Source: Trichocoleus desertorum ATA4-8-CV12 (GTDB lineage Bacteria > Cyanobacteriota > Cyanobacteriia > FACHB-46). From it: a stretch of 64,000 nucleotides of DNA. Position 1 is the stretch's first letter. Each line of letters starts with the position of its first letter. Below, piece by piece: positions 36,509 through 46,641 of the stretch. The position numbers and the translations under genes are program-made. The DNA lies in the NCBI GenBank assembly GCA_019358975.1, contig JAHHIL010000010.1, forward strand, positions 1 through 64,000. The letters run 5' to 3'. The notes under the pieces are model-generated. The model worked only from the letters and a program-made list of their open reading frames with translations. It was not told the origin of the DNA and ran no database searches.

Positions 36509-38494
36509 TTACTTCGCTGCTTGCTCTGTCAGGCGGGTTAACACCTGATTAGAACGCTCCACGAATGCCTTCATCCCTTCAGCATCAAAGCCTTTCTGAG
36601 ACATTAGGGCTAAGTCGTAGACGTGCTGACAAATCATGTTGGCGAGTTCGCTGGAATCAGATTGACCTTCCGGCTGGATAATGCTGCCTTGGCTCAGATT
36701 AATCAGATTTTGAATCAATGGGTGAGCTGTGTTTACCAGCAAAACGTGCTCTTCAGGAAACTGGGCGAGTTGTTGTTGCATTAAAGCATTCATTTCTTGC
36801 AAGCGACGCAAAGCTTCTGGCAAGAGTACGATCGCGGGAGGGGTTCCTTTCGGATCGTCCGACTTTAAGCTTTCGGTACGAATGATCAGCTTGGGTCGGT
36901 TGAGGGCTTTTTGGAATAATTCCTTCAGTTGCTCGCCACGAGTTTGGTTGGTCTTGGGATCAACAATTTCGGCAGCTTGATCTTTTTCAATGAGGGTGTC
37001 ATCGAGATCGGAGTCCACGCGCGAGAACTTAACCTCAGAATATTCCCGCTCCAAGAAGGTGATGAAGTGGGTATCAATAAAGGAGTCCATGAATAGGACT
37101 TCTAATCCCTGCTTCTTGTGCAACTCTACATAAGTCGCTTGGGTCACTTCATCGGTGCAGTAAAAGACTCGATTCTCCTGGCGCGATTGGTTACGCTCTA
37201 GGTATTCCTTGATGGTGGTGTAGGATGGTCCTGAGCTGGCTTCTGGAGCAGGAGTGACCGTTTGCCAAGCATCTCCTTCTTCAGACTGCACTTCCACCGC
37301 AGGCGTATCAGCACTGGCTGGCTTCAAATCAGCAGTGGTGCGATAGATTAGAATATCTTCGACTTGCTTTTTGAACTTGTCGTCGTTGATGGAACCAAAC
37401 TTGACGAAAGTGCCTAAATCTTGCCAGCAGCGGACATATTCTTCTCGATTATCTCGATAGAGTTCTTTGAGGCGATCGCCCACTTTCTTAGCAATGTAGT
37501 CCGCAATTCTCCGGACCGTGCGATCGTTTTGCAAAAAGCTGCGAGAAACGTTCAGCGGGATATCAACGCTGTCAATCACACCCCGTAAAGGTAATAAGAA
37601 CCGGGGAATGACTTCTTCGCAATTGTCGCTCACAAAAACTTGATTGCAAAACAGCTTGATTTGCCCTTTGGTCACATCTACATCTGGCTTCAGCTTAGGG
37701 AAGTAAAGAATGCCGTTGACCACGAAAGGGTAATCAGTGTTGAGGTGTACCCATAAAAGCGGCTCTTCTTGGAAAGGATAAAGATAACGATAAAACTCTA
37801 AATAGTCCTCTTTAGTCAAGTTGCTAGGAGATTCTTTCCAGGGAGCCTTTTGCCGATTAATCTGCTCGCCATCCAGCTTGATCGGCACTGGCATAAAGTC
37901 GCAGTAGGTTTTAACTAGCTGCTTAATGCGGTAAGGCTCCAGATACTCCAACTCTTCTTCTTGAAGAGTTAGGGTTACCGTAGTCCCCCGCTGGGATCGA
38001 GAAGATTCTTCGAGACTAAATTCGGTTGAGCCATCGCAAGACCAGTGAACCGCTTGGGCACCTTCCCGGTAGGAGAGAGTATCAACCTCAACTCGTGCTG
38101 CCACCATAAACGAGGAATAAAACCCAAGGCCAAAGTGACCAATAATTTGTTGGTCAGTAGAGTTTTTGTACTTTTCAACGAACTCTTCCGCACTGGAGAA
38201 GGCTACCTGGTTGAGGTACTTCTTGACCTCCTCCGCCGTCATGCCAATTCCGTTATCAGAGACAGAGAGGGTTTTCTGGTCTTTATCAAGCGTAATTTGG
38301 ATTTCCGGCTCCCCCACCTCGCCAGAGAATTCCCCAGCGTAAGAAACCATCTTCAGCTTCTGAATCGCGTCAACGGCGTTTGAGATTAGCTCTCGTAGAA
38401 AGATTTCGTGGTCGGAGTAGAGCCACTTCTTGATAATTGGAAAGATGTTCTCAGTATGAATGCTGATGTTGCCCTGTTCCAGAATAGTTGCCAT
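36509..38494 (-). CDS. htpG: Chaperone HtpG (Hsp90)
   Basis: 661 aa. N-terminal ATPase domain motifs ISNAVDAIQKL, SVSDNGIGM, FSSAEEFVEKY and IGHFGLGFYSSFMVA are complete. The middle domain has LPLRGVIDSVDIPLNVSRSFLQND, and the C-terminal dimerisation domain ends TRLTEQAAK. HtpG acts in heat and light stress and in phycobilisome assembly in cyanobacteria. It is divergent from the glycosyltransferase genes, with a 160-base gap. Confidence 0.96.
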   Translation of the reverse strand: MATILEQGNISIHTENIFPIIKKWLYSDHEIFLRELISNAVDAIQKLKMVSYAGEFSGEVGEPEIQITLDKDQKTLSVSDNGIGMTAEEVKKYLNQVAFSSAEEFVEKYKNSTDQQIIGHFGLGFYSSFMVAARVEVDTLSYREGAQAVHWSCDGSTEFSLEESSRSQRGTTVTLTLQEEELEYLEPYRIKQLVKTYCDFMPVPIKLDGEQINRQKAPWKESPSNLTKEDYLEFYRYLYPFQEEPLLWVHLNTDYPFVVNGILYFPKLKPDVDVTKGQIKLFCNQVFVSDNCEEVIPRFLLPLRGVIDSVDIPLNVSRSFLQNDRTVRRIADYIAKKVGDRLKELYRDNREEYVRCWQDLGTFVKFGSINDDKFKKQVEDILIYRTTADLKPASADTPAVEVQSEEGDAWQTVTPAPEASSGPSYTTIKEYLERNQSRQENRVFYCTDEVTQATYVELHKKQGLEVLFMDSFIDTHFITFLEREYSEVKFSRVDSDLDDTLIEKDQAAEIVDPKTNQTRGEQLKELFQKALNRPKLIIRTESLKSDDPKGTPPAIVLLPEALRRLQEMNALMQQQLAQFPEEHVLLVNTAHPLIQNLINLSQGSIIQPEGQSDSSELANMICQHVYDLALMSQKGFDAEGMKAFVERSNQVLTRLTEQAAK

Positions 38495-38653
38495 GGGTGT
38501 TGTTCAGTGAACGGTTGAGTTTAGATTGTTTCAAGTATGATTGTGAGCGATCGCCTTTAGTTTGGATCTAAGACCTCCATACTCAATTCGTTCGGATTCC
38601 CGTACTCATTAACAGAAATGGTCTTTTCTTGAGTTAGCAATATCTGGACTACT

Positions 38654-39649
38654 ATGCCTTTAGTGTCTGTAATTATTCCAGCTTATAACGCCGAAACCAC
38701 GATCCAAAAAACTGTGACCTCCGTCTTGGAGCAGTCTTTGCAAGACTTTGAGCTAATCATCGTCAATGATGGCTCCACAGACAAAACCTTAGATGTTATT
38801 GAGCACATCGTCGATCCTCGGATCAAAGTCTTTTCCTATCCTAATTCAGGTGCTGCCGTTAGCCGTAATCGTGGTTTTGCTCAGACTACTGGCGAGTTTA
38901 TCGCCTTTTTGGATGCAGATGATCTTTGGACCCCTGAAAAACTAGAGGCTCAATGGCAAGCGTTGCAGGAAAATCCGCAAGCACAAGTAGCTTATAGTTG
39001 GACAGACATAATTGATCAGTCGGGTCAGCGTTTAGGTCAAGGAGACTATACAGTCGCTAATGGTAAGGTATATGCAAAACTTTTATTATGCTGTTTTATA
39101 GTTAGCGGCTCCAATACACTAATTCGGCGTGGGGCCTATGTTGCAGTTGGCGGTTTTGATGAATCGTTAGTTGCCAGTCAAGATTTTGATCTTTACTTAC
39201 GACTAGCAGCTCGTTATCAGTTTGTATCTGTGGCAGCACCACATGTTCTGTACCGATTTTCTTCTAATTCTATGTGTACTAACATTCGCAGAATGGAAGA
39301 AACTAGTTTGGCTGTGAGAGAGAGAGCCTTTCATCAAGCTCCTGAGCCGCTATCGGCAGTTCTCAAACAGCACAGTATTGCTAATTTTTATAAGTGTGCT
39401 CTTTTTAGAATTATGAATGAACCTCTTAGTAGAAAGAGAGGATTGGAGATTGCTTGGCTCCTTTATAATGCTATTAAGTATGATCCTGCTTTAATGAGGA
39501 GGCGGATTGTTTTAAAAATAGTGCTTAACATTTTAATTATTACTGCTCTACCTTCGAAGTACGCTAAATTCATACTCTCAGAAGTTAAAGGCCTAGCTAA
39601 CTCTAGAGCTTTGTTAGGCTATGTGCGCGTAGATCCGGAGGGCTTGTAG
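38654..39649 (+). CDS. Family 2 glycosyltransferase (first of three)
   Basis: 331 aa. GT-A fold: VSVIIPAYNAETTIQKTVTSVLEQS (nucleotide binding), IIVNDGSTDKTLD, the DXD motif in IAFLDADDLWTPEKL, and VGGFDESLVASQDFDLYLRLA, where ASQDFD replaces the usual acceptor-site ED. A C-terminal hydrophobic stretch (IVLKIVLNILIITALPSKYAKF) may attach it to the membrane. It is a paralogue of the two following genes and most likely adds sugars to an exopolysaccharide. Confidence 0.9.
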   Translation: MPLVSVIIPAYNAETTIQKTVTSVLEQSLQDFELIIVNDGSTDKTLDVIEHIVDPRIKVFSYPNSGAAVSRNRGFAQTTGEFIAFLDADDLWTPEKLEAQWQALQENPQAQVAYSWTDIIDQSGQRLGQGDYTVANGKVYAKLLLCCFIVSGSNTLIRRGAYVAVGGFDESLVASQDFDLYLRLAARYQFVSVAAPHVLYRFSSNSMCTNIRRMEETSLAVRERAFHQAPEPLSAVLKQHSIANFYKCALFRIMNEPLSRKRGLEIAWLLYNAIKYDPALMRRRIVLKIVLNILIITALPSKYAKFILSEVKGLANSRALLGYVRVDPEGL

Positions 39650-39683
39650 CAAATCTACAAGTAGATAATGGAGTTGAGCTGAA

Positions 39684-40661
39684 ATGTCTACTATTTCTGT
39701 AATTATCCCAGTCTATAACGGAGAAAAAACTATTAAGGAAACAGTTGAGTCTGTTTTGGCTCAAGACTTTGTAGATTTTGAACTCATTATTATTAATGAC
39801 GGATCTCAAGACTCAACACTAGACATTGTCGCTAGTATTTCAGATCCTCGAATAAAAGTCTTTTCCTATTCTAACGCTGGGTTGTCAGCTAGCCGAAATC
39901 GCGGGTTTGGCCACTCTTGTGGCAAGTATATTGCTTTCTTGGATGCAGATGATTTATGGGCTCCTGATAAGTTAAGTAAACATTTGAAGATACTGCAAGA
40001 GCATCCTCAAGCAGCAGTGGCTTATAGTTGGACTAACTTGATTGATAAGTTTGGTGATTTTGTACGAATAGGCAGTCGCATTGCAATAACTGGTAACGTA
40101 TATCCCAACCTTCTCCTCGCAAATTTCTTGGAAAGCGGCTCTAACGCTTTAATTTGCCGATATGCTCTTGAAGCAGTAGGAGGTTTCGATGAATCTCTTT
40201 CTGCTGCCGAAGACTGGGACATGTGGCTGAGGCTATCAAAACATTATGATTTCGTAGCTGTACCGTATCCTCATGTTTTATATCGGCTCTCACCTCATTC
40301 TATGTCTACGAATGTTTTACGGCAAGAGACAGCTTGTCTCCAAGTTATTGAGCAGGCTTTCAGCCGAGCTCCTGCTTCTTTACAAAGCCTGAAAAGATGC
40401 AGTAAATCTAATTTATATAAATATCTTACTTATAGAGTTTTGGAAGGCTATCCAAAACGATCTATAAGTTTTTTGGCTATTCTATACCTTTTGAAAGCTA
40501 TAGAACATAGTTCTGATTTACTTCTTTTCAGAATTAGTATGAAAGTAATCTTTAAAGTTATATTAATCACAGTATTACCCTCCAAAGGAGCCCACTTTCT
40601 AATAACTAAGCACGAAAAATTATTTAACACTAGCTCCTTATTAGGCCATATTCAAGTTTAA
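39684..40661 (+). CDS. Family 2 glycosyltransferase (second of three)
   Basis: 325 aa. Same layout as its neighbours: ISVIIPVYNGEKTIKETVESVLAQD, IIINDGSQDSTLD, DXD in IAFLDADDLWAPDKL, VGGFDESLSAAEDWDMWLRLS with the catalytic-type ED, and a C-terminal hydrophobic tail. It begins 34 bases after the first gene, so they form an operon. The sequence is AT-rich compared with htpG and clpB. Confidence 0.9.
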   Translation: MSTISVIIPVYNGEKTIKETVESVLAQDFVDFELIIINDGSQDSTLDIVASISDPRIKVFSYSNAGLSASRNRGFGHSCGKYIAFLDADDLWAPDKLSKHLKILQEHPQAAVAYSWTNLIDKFGDFVRIGSRIAITGNVYPNLLLANFLESGSNALICRYALEAVGGFDESLSAAEDWDMWLRLSKHYDFVAVPYPHVLYRLSPHSMSTNVLRQETACLQVIEQAFSRAPASLQSLKRCSKSNLYKYLTYRVLEGYPKRSISFLAILYLLKAIEHSSDLLLFRISMKVIFKVILITVLPSKGAHFLITKHEKLFNTSSLLGHIQV

Positions 40662-40694
40662 ATTCCTTGAGTCCCTATTGCTTCCTAATCGATT

Positions 40695-41690
40695 ATGGAT
40701 CGGCTTATTAGCATGCCAATAGTTTCTGTTATCATCCCAGTCTATAACGGTGAAAAAACAATCCAAGAGACCATCACCTCTGTTCTGTCTCAAACCTTTT
40801 CTGATTTTGAGTTGATTATAATTAATGATGGCTCTCAGGATAAAACCTTAGAAATTATTTCTGGGATTCAGGATTCCAGAATTAAGGTATTCTCATATCA
40901 AAATGCCGGTCTTTCTGCCACTCGGAATCGTGGAATTTCACACTCACGGGGGCAATTTATCGCTTTCTTAGATGCCGATGATTTATGGACAGCAGATAAG
41001 ATAGAATCCCAGCTAAAAGCGTTGCAAGGTAACCCACAAGCAAGTTTAGCTTACAGTTGGAGCGATTTCGTTGATGAATCTAATCGGTTCCTACATATAG
41101 GTAGGCGTTTAACATGGGAGGGGAATGTCTATAGTAAAATATTAGTTCTTAACTTTTTAGAGCACGGATCTAACCCCCTCATTCGTCGAGAAGCTTTAGA
41201 GGCAGTAGGGAATTTTGATGAGACTCTTTCCTCAGCTGAAGACTGGGACATGTGGATACGACTGGCAGCTAAATATCCTTTTGTAGTGGTCACGGCTCCA
41301 CAAATTTTATATCGAGTTTCTACAAACTCTCTCTCCAGTAATGTAGTTAAGTTAGAAGCAGCTTGTCTACAAGTAATTGAACGAGCGTTCAGTCAAGCGC
41401 CAGAGGAATTGCAATCGCTAAAGAAGCGTAGCTTGAGCGAGATCTACAAATACTTAACCTTTAAGTGTTTGGAGGGTCAACCTACCCAACAAAGAAGTTT
41501 GCAAGCTGCTCGCTATTTCTGGCGGTCAATTAGTGCCGATAGCTCTATCATGACTCAATCAAGAGTCGTAGTAATTGTCCTATTTAAAGTTTTGATAGGC
41601 GGACTACTACCCACACAGTTTTCACAGATACTAATTAATAGCACTAAGAAGGTGTATCGGAGGTATAAAGATCTCCTACCGTTAAACTAG
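40695..41690 (+). CDS. Family 2 glycosyltransferase (third of three)
   Basis: 331 aa from ATG 40695; the ATG at 40713 (MPIVSVIIPVYNG) aligns better with the starts of the other two. Motifs: IIINDGSQDKTLE, IAFLDADDLWTADKI, VGNFDETLSSAEDWDMWIRLA, hydrophobic C-terminus (VVVIVLFKVLIGGLLPTQF). It lies 33 bases after the second gene. In Nostoc the hps locus also carries glycosyltransferases after the pseudopilins, which supports a shared role here. Confidence 0.9.
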   Translation: MDRLISMPIVSVIIPVYNGEKTIQETITSVLSQTFSDFELIIINDGSQDKTLEIISGIQDSRIKVFSYQNAGLSATRNRGISHSRGQFIAFLDADDLWTADKIESQLKALQGNPQASLAYSWSDFVDESNRFLHIGRRLTWEGNVYSKILVLNFLEHGSNPLIRREALEAVGNFDETLSSAEDWDMWIRLAAKYPFVVVTAPQILYRVSTNSLSSNVVKLEAACLQVIERAFSQAPEELQSLKKRSLSEIYKYLTFKCLEGQPTQQRSLQAARYFWRSISADSSIMTQSRVVVIVLFKVLIGGLLPTQFSQILINSTKKVYRRYKDLLPLN

Positions 41691-41756
41691 TTTCATCCCT
41701 ACTGACTATAGAGCAATAGAAGCTTTTGCGTAGAAAAACGTTCAGGACTAAGAGCT

Positions 41757-44423
41757 TCAATTTTTCTTGGAAGACATTGTCTCAAGTTCTAGAACTTTCC
41801 TGTCATTTTTGGACTCAAAAATTACGTTACCACTCTGGTAATCAATGGTAACAATATCTCCTTCAACAAAAGCACCCTCAAGAATTTTATTGGCGATCGG
41901 GTTTTCGAGTTCCCGCTGAATAGCTCGCTTCAGTGGACGAGCACCGTAAACGGGGTCATAGCCACTATCGGCAATGTGATTTTGGGCTGCTTCTGTCAGT
42001 TCCAGGGTAATTTTTTGGTCGGACAGTAGTTTTTGGATGCGTTTGATCTGGATACCGACAATTTGGCGTAATTCGCCCAGGTTGAGCGGATGGAACAAGA
42101 TGATGTCATCAACACGGTTGAGAAATTCGGGGCGGAAGTGCGATCGCAGGGCTTGCAACACTCGAACCCGCATTTCTTCATACTTGGAGTCATCACCTGA
42201 AACATCTAAAATGTGATCGCTGCCAATGTTGCTGGTCATGACAATCACAGTGTTGCGGAAGTCAACCAGCCTACCTTGAGAGTCGGTAATGCGACCATCA
42301 TCGAGTACTTGCAGCAAGATATTAAACACATCTGGATGCGCTTTTTCAACTTCATCAAGCAGCACCAAAGAGTAGGGATGCCGTCGAACTGCTTCGGATA
42401 GCTGCCCCCCTTCTTCGTAGCCGACGTAACCTGGAGGCGCACCAACCAATCGAGAGACTGAGTGCTTCTCCATATACTCCGACATGTCTAAGCGCACCAA
42501 GGCATCATCGGTGTCAAACAAGGATTGAGCTAAGGCGCGAGCCAGTTCAGTTTTACCAACCCCAGTGGGCCCCATGAAAAGGAAAGAACCAATCGGACGA
42601 CCGGGATCTTTCATCCCTGCTCTAGCTCGACGAATGGCCGAGGATACTGACTCTACCGCTTCATCCTGGCCCACGACTCGTTGATGTAAGTAGGATTCTA
42701 GCTGGAGCAATTTTTGCCGCTCTGATTCTAGGAGACGATTGACAGGGATGCCAGTCCACTTGGCGACAATCTCAGCAATATCAGCCTCGGTGACTTGCTC
42801 TCGCAGGAGACCAGAGCCGCGAGATTGAATTTCTAGGAGTTGCGCTTCTTTGGATTCGCGATCGCGTTGCACCGATTCTAAACGACCATATTTGAGTTGA
42901 GCTGCCTTGTTCAGGTCATAAGCCCGCTCCGCCTGTTCAATTTGGACTCTGAGTTGGTCTTCCTCCATCTTCAAAGCTTTGATGCCTTCTAGGGCTTCTT
43001 TCTCAGTTTGCCACTGACCAGAAAGCTGTTGCTGTTTTTCACTCAGCTCTGTAATTTCTTGCTCAATTCGAGTCAGGCGTTCCCGTGAAGTTCGATAACC
43101 ACCTGCGATCGCGCGTTGACCTTCATTTTCTAGGGACAGTTTCTCCATCTCTAGCTGCATCAAACGACGATCGATCGCCTCTAACTCGACGGGCTTGGAA
43201 GTAATTTCCATCCGCAGCTTGGCCGCAGCTTCATCGATCAAGTCAATGGCCTTATCTGGGAGGAAGCGATCGGCAATGTAGCGATCAGATAAAGTCGCCG
43301 CCGCCACTAAGGCCGCATCGGTGATTTTCACCCCACCGTGGTGAGTTTCGTAGCGATCTTTTAGGCCGCGCAGGATAGAAATGGTATCTTCAACGCTAGG
43401 CTGATTGACCACAACCTGCTGGAAACGCCGTTCCAGAGCTGCGTCCTTTTCGATGTATTTGCGGTACTCATCAAGCGTAGTGGCTCCAATACAGCGCAAT
43501 TCTCCCCGCGCTAGCATTGGCTTGAGCAAGTTGCCCGCATCCATAGTGCCTTGGCTGGCTCCAGTGCCAACCACGGTATGGAGTTCATCAATGAAGAGAA
43601 CAATTTGCCCGTCGGAGTCCATAACTTCGCGCAAGACAGCCCGTAGGCGATCTTCAAACTCACCGCGATACTTAGCGCCCGCAATCAGGCTACCCATATC
43701 AAGCGAAATGAGTTTACGGTTTTTGAGGGATTCGGGGACATCGCCGTTGACAATACGTTGAGCTAACCCTTCGGCGATCGCCGTTTTACCGACTCCGGGT
43801 TCTCCAATCAGGACAGGGTTATTCTTGGTACGGCGTGACAGGACTTGAACTACTCGACGAATCTCGTCATCGCGACCAATGACAGGATCTAACTTGCCTG
43901 ATTTGGCTTGTTCTGTTAGGTCTTGACCATATTTCTCTAGGGCAGCGTAGCGAGACTCAGGGCTTTGATCTGTCACTTTTTGGCTACCCCGAACTGTCTT
44001 AATTACGGTTTCTAGTTGCTTGGCGTCTAGATTAACTGCCTTGAGCAAGCGCCGACCAATGCGTTCGTCTTCGGCAAAGCCAATGAGTAGGTGCTCAACT
44101 GAGATGAAACTATCTTGCCAGGATTCTCGTGTGGCTTCGGCCCGATCAGTCAGCAAATCTAGCCCCCGACCCAAATAGAGCTGCCCATCGTCTGTGACGC
44201 GCGGTTGGCGTTGGGCAAATTCTTCTAATTGCAGGAGGAGTCGGGCTGAATCTGCACCCGCTCGATCAAACACTTTGCTCGCCAGTCCATCTTGCTGCAA
44301 GAGAGCAACGACTAAATGCTCCACCTCTAGCTGTTGGTGTTTGAAGCGACGGGCTACTTCCTGAGATTTAACGATCGCTTCCCAGGCTTTGTCGGTGAAT
44401 TTGCTAGAGTCGGTGGGCTGCAT
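41757..44423 (-). CDS. clpB: ATP-dependent chaperone ClpB
   Basis: 888 aa. N domain (about 1-150, [19 protein letters not shown]), first AAA+ module with Walker A GEPGVGKT and [14 protein letters not shown], the ClpB-specific coiled-coil middle domain (about 400-530, [20 protein letters not shown]), and the second AAA+ module with [23 protein letters not shown] and RPLKRAIQ. ClpB resolves protein aggregates with DnaK. The middle domain separates it from ClpA/ClpC. Cyanobacteria often have two ClpB copies; which one this is cannot be told here. Confidence 0.94.
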   Translation of the reverse strand: MQPTDSSKFTDKAWEAIVKSQEVARRFKHQQLEVEHLVVALLQQDGLASKVFDRAGADSARLLLQLEEFAQRQPRVTDDGQLYLGRGLDLLTDRAEATRESWQDSFISVEHLLIGFAEDERIGRRLLKAVNLDAKQLETVIKTVRGSQKVTDQSPESRYAALEKYGQDLTEQAKSGKLDPVIGRDDEIRRVVQVLSRRTKNNPVLIGEPGVGKTAIAEGLAQRIVNGDVPESLKNRKLISLDMGSLIAGAKYRGEFEDRLRAVLREVMDSDGQIVLFIDELHTVVGTGASQGTMDAGNLLKPMLARGELRCIGATTLDEYRKYIEKDAALERRFQQVVVNQPSVEDTISILRGLKDRYETHHGGVKITDAALVAAATLSDRYIADRFLPDKAIDLIDEAAAKLRMEITSKPVELEAIDRRLMQLEMEKLSLENEGQRAIAGGYRTSRERLTRIEQEITELSEKQQQLSGQWQTEKEALEGIKALKMEEDQLRVQIEQAERAYDLNKAAQLKYGRLESVQRDRESKEAQLLEIQSRGSGLLREQVTEADIAEIVAKWTGIPVNRLLESERQKLLQLESYLHQRVVGQDEAVESVSSAIRRARAGMKDPGRPIGSFLFMGPTGVGKTELARALAQSLFDTDDALVRLDMSEYMEKHSVSRLVGAPPGYVGYEEGGQLSEAVRRHPYSLVLLDEVEKAHPDVFNILLQVLDDGRITDSQGRLVDFRNTVIVMTSNIGSDHILDVSGDDSKYEEMRVRVLQALRSHFRPEFLNRVDDIILFHPLNLGELRQIVGIQIKRIQKLLSDQKITLELTEAAQNHIADSGYDPVYGARPLKRAIQRELENPIANKILEGAFVEGDIVTIDYQSGNVIFESKNDRKVLELETMSSKKN

Positions 44424-44554
44424 GTTCTAAAAAGAATTCCTGTGAAAAAGCTTGTCCCCAGACGTTTAGTATAACAACCTGCCCTACGCCATCTCACCGG
44501 ATATTTCGCCTGTTTCACGCATCTTCTACCCGCAAAATTTAGGCGATCGCTGGA

Positions 44555-46315
44555 TTAGAAGGAAAAAACTGTCCGTAGCGTTCCTTCCCAAACGTCAGGA
44601 TTGGTCGCATCGTTGTTTGGATTAGCCACCCACATCAAAGTTGGCGTGATGCTTAGGTGCTCATTAATGGAGAGATTATAGAACAGCTCAAAATTGGTTT
44701 GGGTGGCGTCCCCTAAATCATTGGTGATGAAAGGTTGACCGACGGCAGCCCCCGCTAAAGAGCCTGGAATCACTAAGTTGCGAAATACTACGCCTAAAGC
44801 CCAGGTTTGCGGCTGTAAATCTAAGTTGCTGGCTAACACCGAGTTAAAGCCTTGGTAAGATCCAGAACCGTAGCGGCCAAACACTGCCGTTGTCCGATCA
44901 AAAGCCCAGTCTGCATTGATCCCAATGGCTTCAATTTGGGTGTCGTTAAGGGTAGCGTTGGTGTATTGTAAGCGCACGCTCCCAGCCGGACTCAGGGTGT
45001 ATTCTAGTTCCACGCTGGCTTGATTGCGATCGCCAAATAACCCGCCTTTCTGAGGGCTGTCGCCATCGGCTGCGGCGTAGAGCGATCGCAAGGCCCAAGA
45101 GCTAGAGAGTTGCCAATCTAAGGCAATACCAGCCCCACCCAAGCGATCGATTTGGTTTTGCACAATCAAGGGATTGTTGATGAAAAAGCCAGAGCTAAAG
45201 TCAACGGCGGAGTCATTAGCAAAGGGATTGCGATCAATAAAGTCGCTGGGCACAATTTTAGGGCCAAGGCTGACCACCAAGTCCGGTCGAGGGCGGAACG
45301 TGTAGTAAAGCTTGCGGACTCGTGGTGTCTGCTCGATTTCGATATACTCTAATCCGCCACCGTCAGCTAATAAGCCTATGGTTCCTAACAAATTTTGGTC
45401 ACGGTTATGCACTTCACCGATCGCATCAGTGGCTCCATTACCCATTTCTAGTTGGGTTAGCAAGAGAGCATCCGGTTGCAAAGCTGTGAGTAAGTCTAGC
45501 CGCACTCGTGACACCAACTCTAGTGAAGCTTGTGTGCCTAGGGTGGGGGCAAAAATGGCTTGTCCTTGTAGTTTGGTTGTGGTGGAAAACTGGTTGGCTT
45601 CCAACTCAGTGACTCGTCCATCCAAGCCTGCTAAGCGATCGCGCAAGTTACTCAAAGCTAGACCATAGCTGCTTTGTAACTGCTGCAACGTCTCAACATC
45701 TTCTGGCTCTAAATCAGTGCGACGGCCTCCGGTAATGGAGTCATTAATTTCAGCAAAAACGGCATTCAGAATGGCGGCAAATTCGTAGCGAGTCAGCGAT
45801 CGCCGTCCCCGAAAGGTGCCATCCGGATAGCCTGTAACCACACCATACCGCTCTACCAAAGATTTCAAGGCTTGATAGGCCCAGTCGGTCGGCTGTACAT
45901 CTGATAGCTCTGAGACAGAATTCACTTGAGCCATTGCTGGATCGCTGATGTCTGGAGCTGCTGCGGCAGATGGGAGCAAGTCCGAGAAAGTTGGGATTGC
46001 TGGCTGGGCGACGGTTAAGGGAGTTATTGCTAAGGGGGCGACGGTTAAGGGGGCGATCGCGTCATTAGAGGCAAACTCTAACTGCGTTGGGCTGGTCTCA
46101 ATCTGTGCCTTTGTCAAGGCAGGAGCAGCAAAGTTAGAGTTAGACACCCCGCCCTGAAGCAGAATGAGCGGCTGAGGGATGTCTATCGTTGCATCTATAG
46201 CGGGTTTTGGGGCTGGCTCTGGGGTATTTGGTAATTTAGCCTGAGCATTCATCGAAAACTGTGCTAGAAGGCCTAGACTACCCAGCCCTCCAGTGACCCA
46301 ATGGATTCTCCTCAC
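44555..46315 (-). CDS. SLH-domain OprB-type outer-membrane porin
   Basis: 586 aa. The signal peptide is followed by a low-complexity Ala/Pro/Thr linker (to about 130). An SLH domain (VSELSDVQPTDWAYQALKSLVERYGVVTGYPDGTFRGRRSLTRYEFAAILNAVF) binds pyruvylated or peptidoglycan-linked polymers. A coiled segment (LRDRLAGLDGRVTELEANQF) precedes the ~330-residue beta-barrel that ends in Phe (GTLRTVFSF). This is the usual cyanobacterial iron-uptake/carbohydrate porin form. The substrate is not known. Confidence 0.9.
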   Translation of the reverse strand: MRRIHWVTGGLGSLGLLAQFSMNAQAKLPNTPEPAPKPAIDATIDIPQPLILLQGGVSNSNFAAPALTKAQIETSPTQLEFASNDAIAPLTVAPLAITPLTVAQPAIPTFSDLLPSAAAAPDISDPAMAQVNSVSELSDVQPTDWAYQALKSLVERYGVVTGYPDGTFRGRRSLTRYEFAAILNAVFAEINDSITGGRRTDLEPEDVETLQQLQSSYGLALSNLRDRLAGLDGRVTELEANQFSTTTKLQGQAIFAPTLGTQASLELVSRVRLDLLTALQPDALLLTQLEMGNGATDAIGEVHNRDQNLLGTIGLLADGGGLEYIEIEQTPRVRKLYYTFRPRPDLVVSLGPKIVPSDFIDRNPFANDSAVDFSSGFFINNPLIVQNQIDRLGGAGIALDWQLSSSWALRSLYAAADGDSPQKGGLFGDRNQASVELEYTLSPAGSVRLQYTNATLNDTQIEAIGINADWAFDRTTAVFGRYGSGSYQGFNSVLASNLDLQPQTWALGVVFRNLVIPGSLAGAAVGQPFITNDLGDATQTNFELFYNLSINEHLSITPTLMWVANPNNDATNPDVWEGTLRTVFSF

Positions 46316-46492
46316 TCTGCCACTCCTTCAAGGGGTTGCTATCCAGGAAGTTCCTAAATAGCAGCTAAAAACCGGAACTTAGGGCTGACCTTCACAAGTT
46401 ATTTACTGTCAAGTTATAGAAATCGCTGTAAAACCCACATGCTTTGGCGGTGGGATATAAGGCGGTGAGTCGAAGACGAACAGCTAGGTAGG

Positions 46493-46621
46493 CTACTTGT
46501 CCAATGACCTAATGAACTCTCGAATCACATCTGTCTTGGTTCTTTTCGTTTTCTTGGCATAGCACTCAAGCATCTTAATTTCGTGCTCTGGGAGTCTAAT
46601 GTTTAACTGTCTTCCGCTCAT
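46493..46621 (-). CDS. 42-aa ribbon-helix-helix (CopG/Arc-like) protein
   Basis: Sequence begins MSGRQLNIRLPEHEIKMLEC, then YAKKTKRTKTDVIREFIRSLDK. A basic beta strand (RQLNIRLP) followed by two helices, the second starting KTDVIREFI, is the ribbon-helix-helix DNA-binding fold. Such short proteins act as repressors or antitoxins and commonly travel with IS605-type elements in cyanobacteria. A TATAG/CTATA inverted repeat lies just before its start (46625-46641), a possible autoregulatory site. Confidence 0.8.
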   Translation of the reverse strand: MSGRQLNIRLPEHEIKMLECYAKKTKRTKTDVIREFIRSLDK

Positions 46622-46624
46622 TTG

Positions 46625-46641
46625 TATAGGTAAATGCTATA
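46625..46641. promoter_or_regulatory. Inverted repeat at the ribbon-helix-helix gene start
   Basis: TATAG-GTAAATG-CTATA, arms of five bases, three bases upstream of the small gene's ATG (read on the minus strand). It overlaps where the -10 region and leader should be. Confidence 0.4.
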
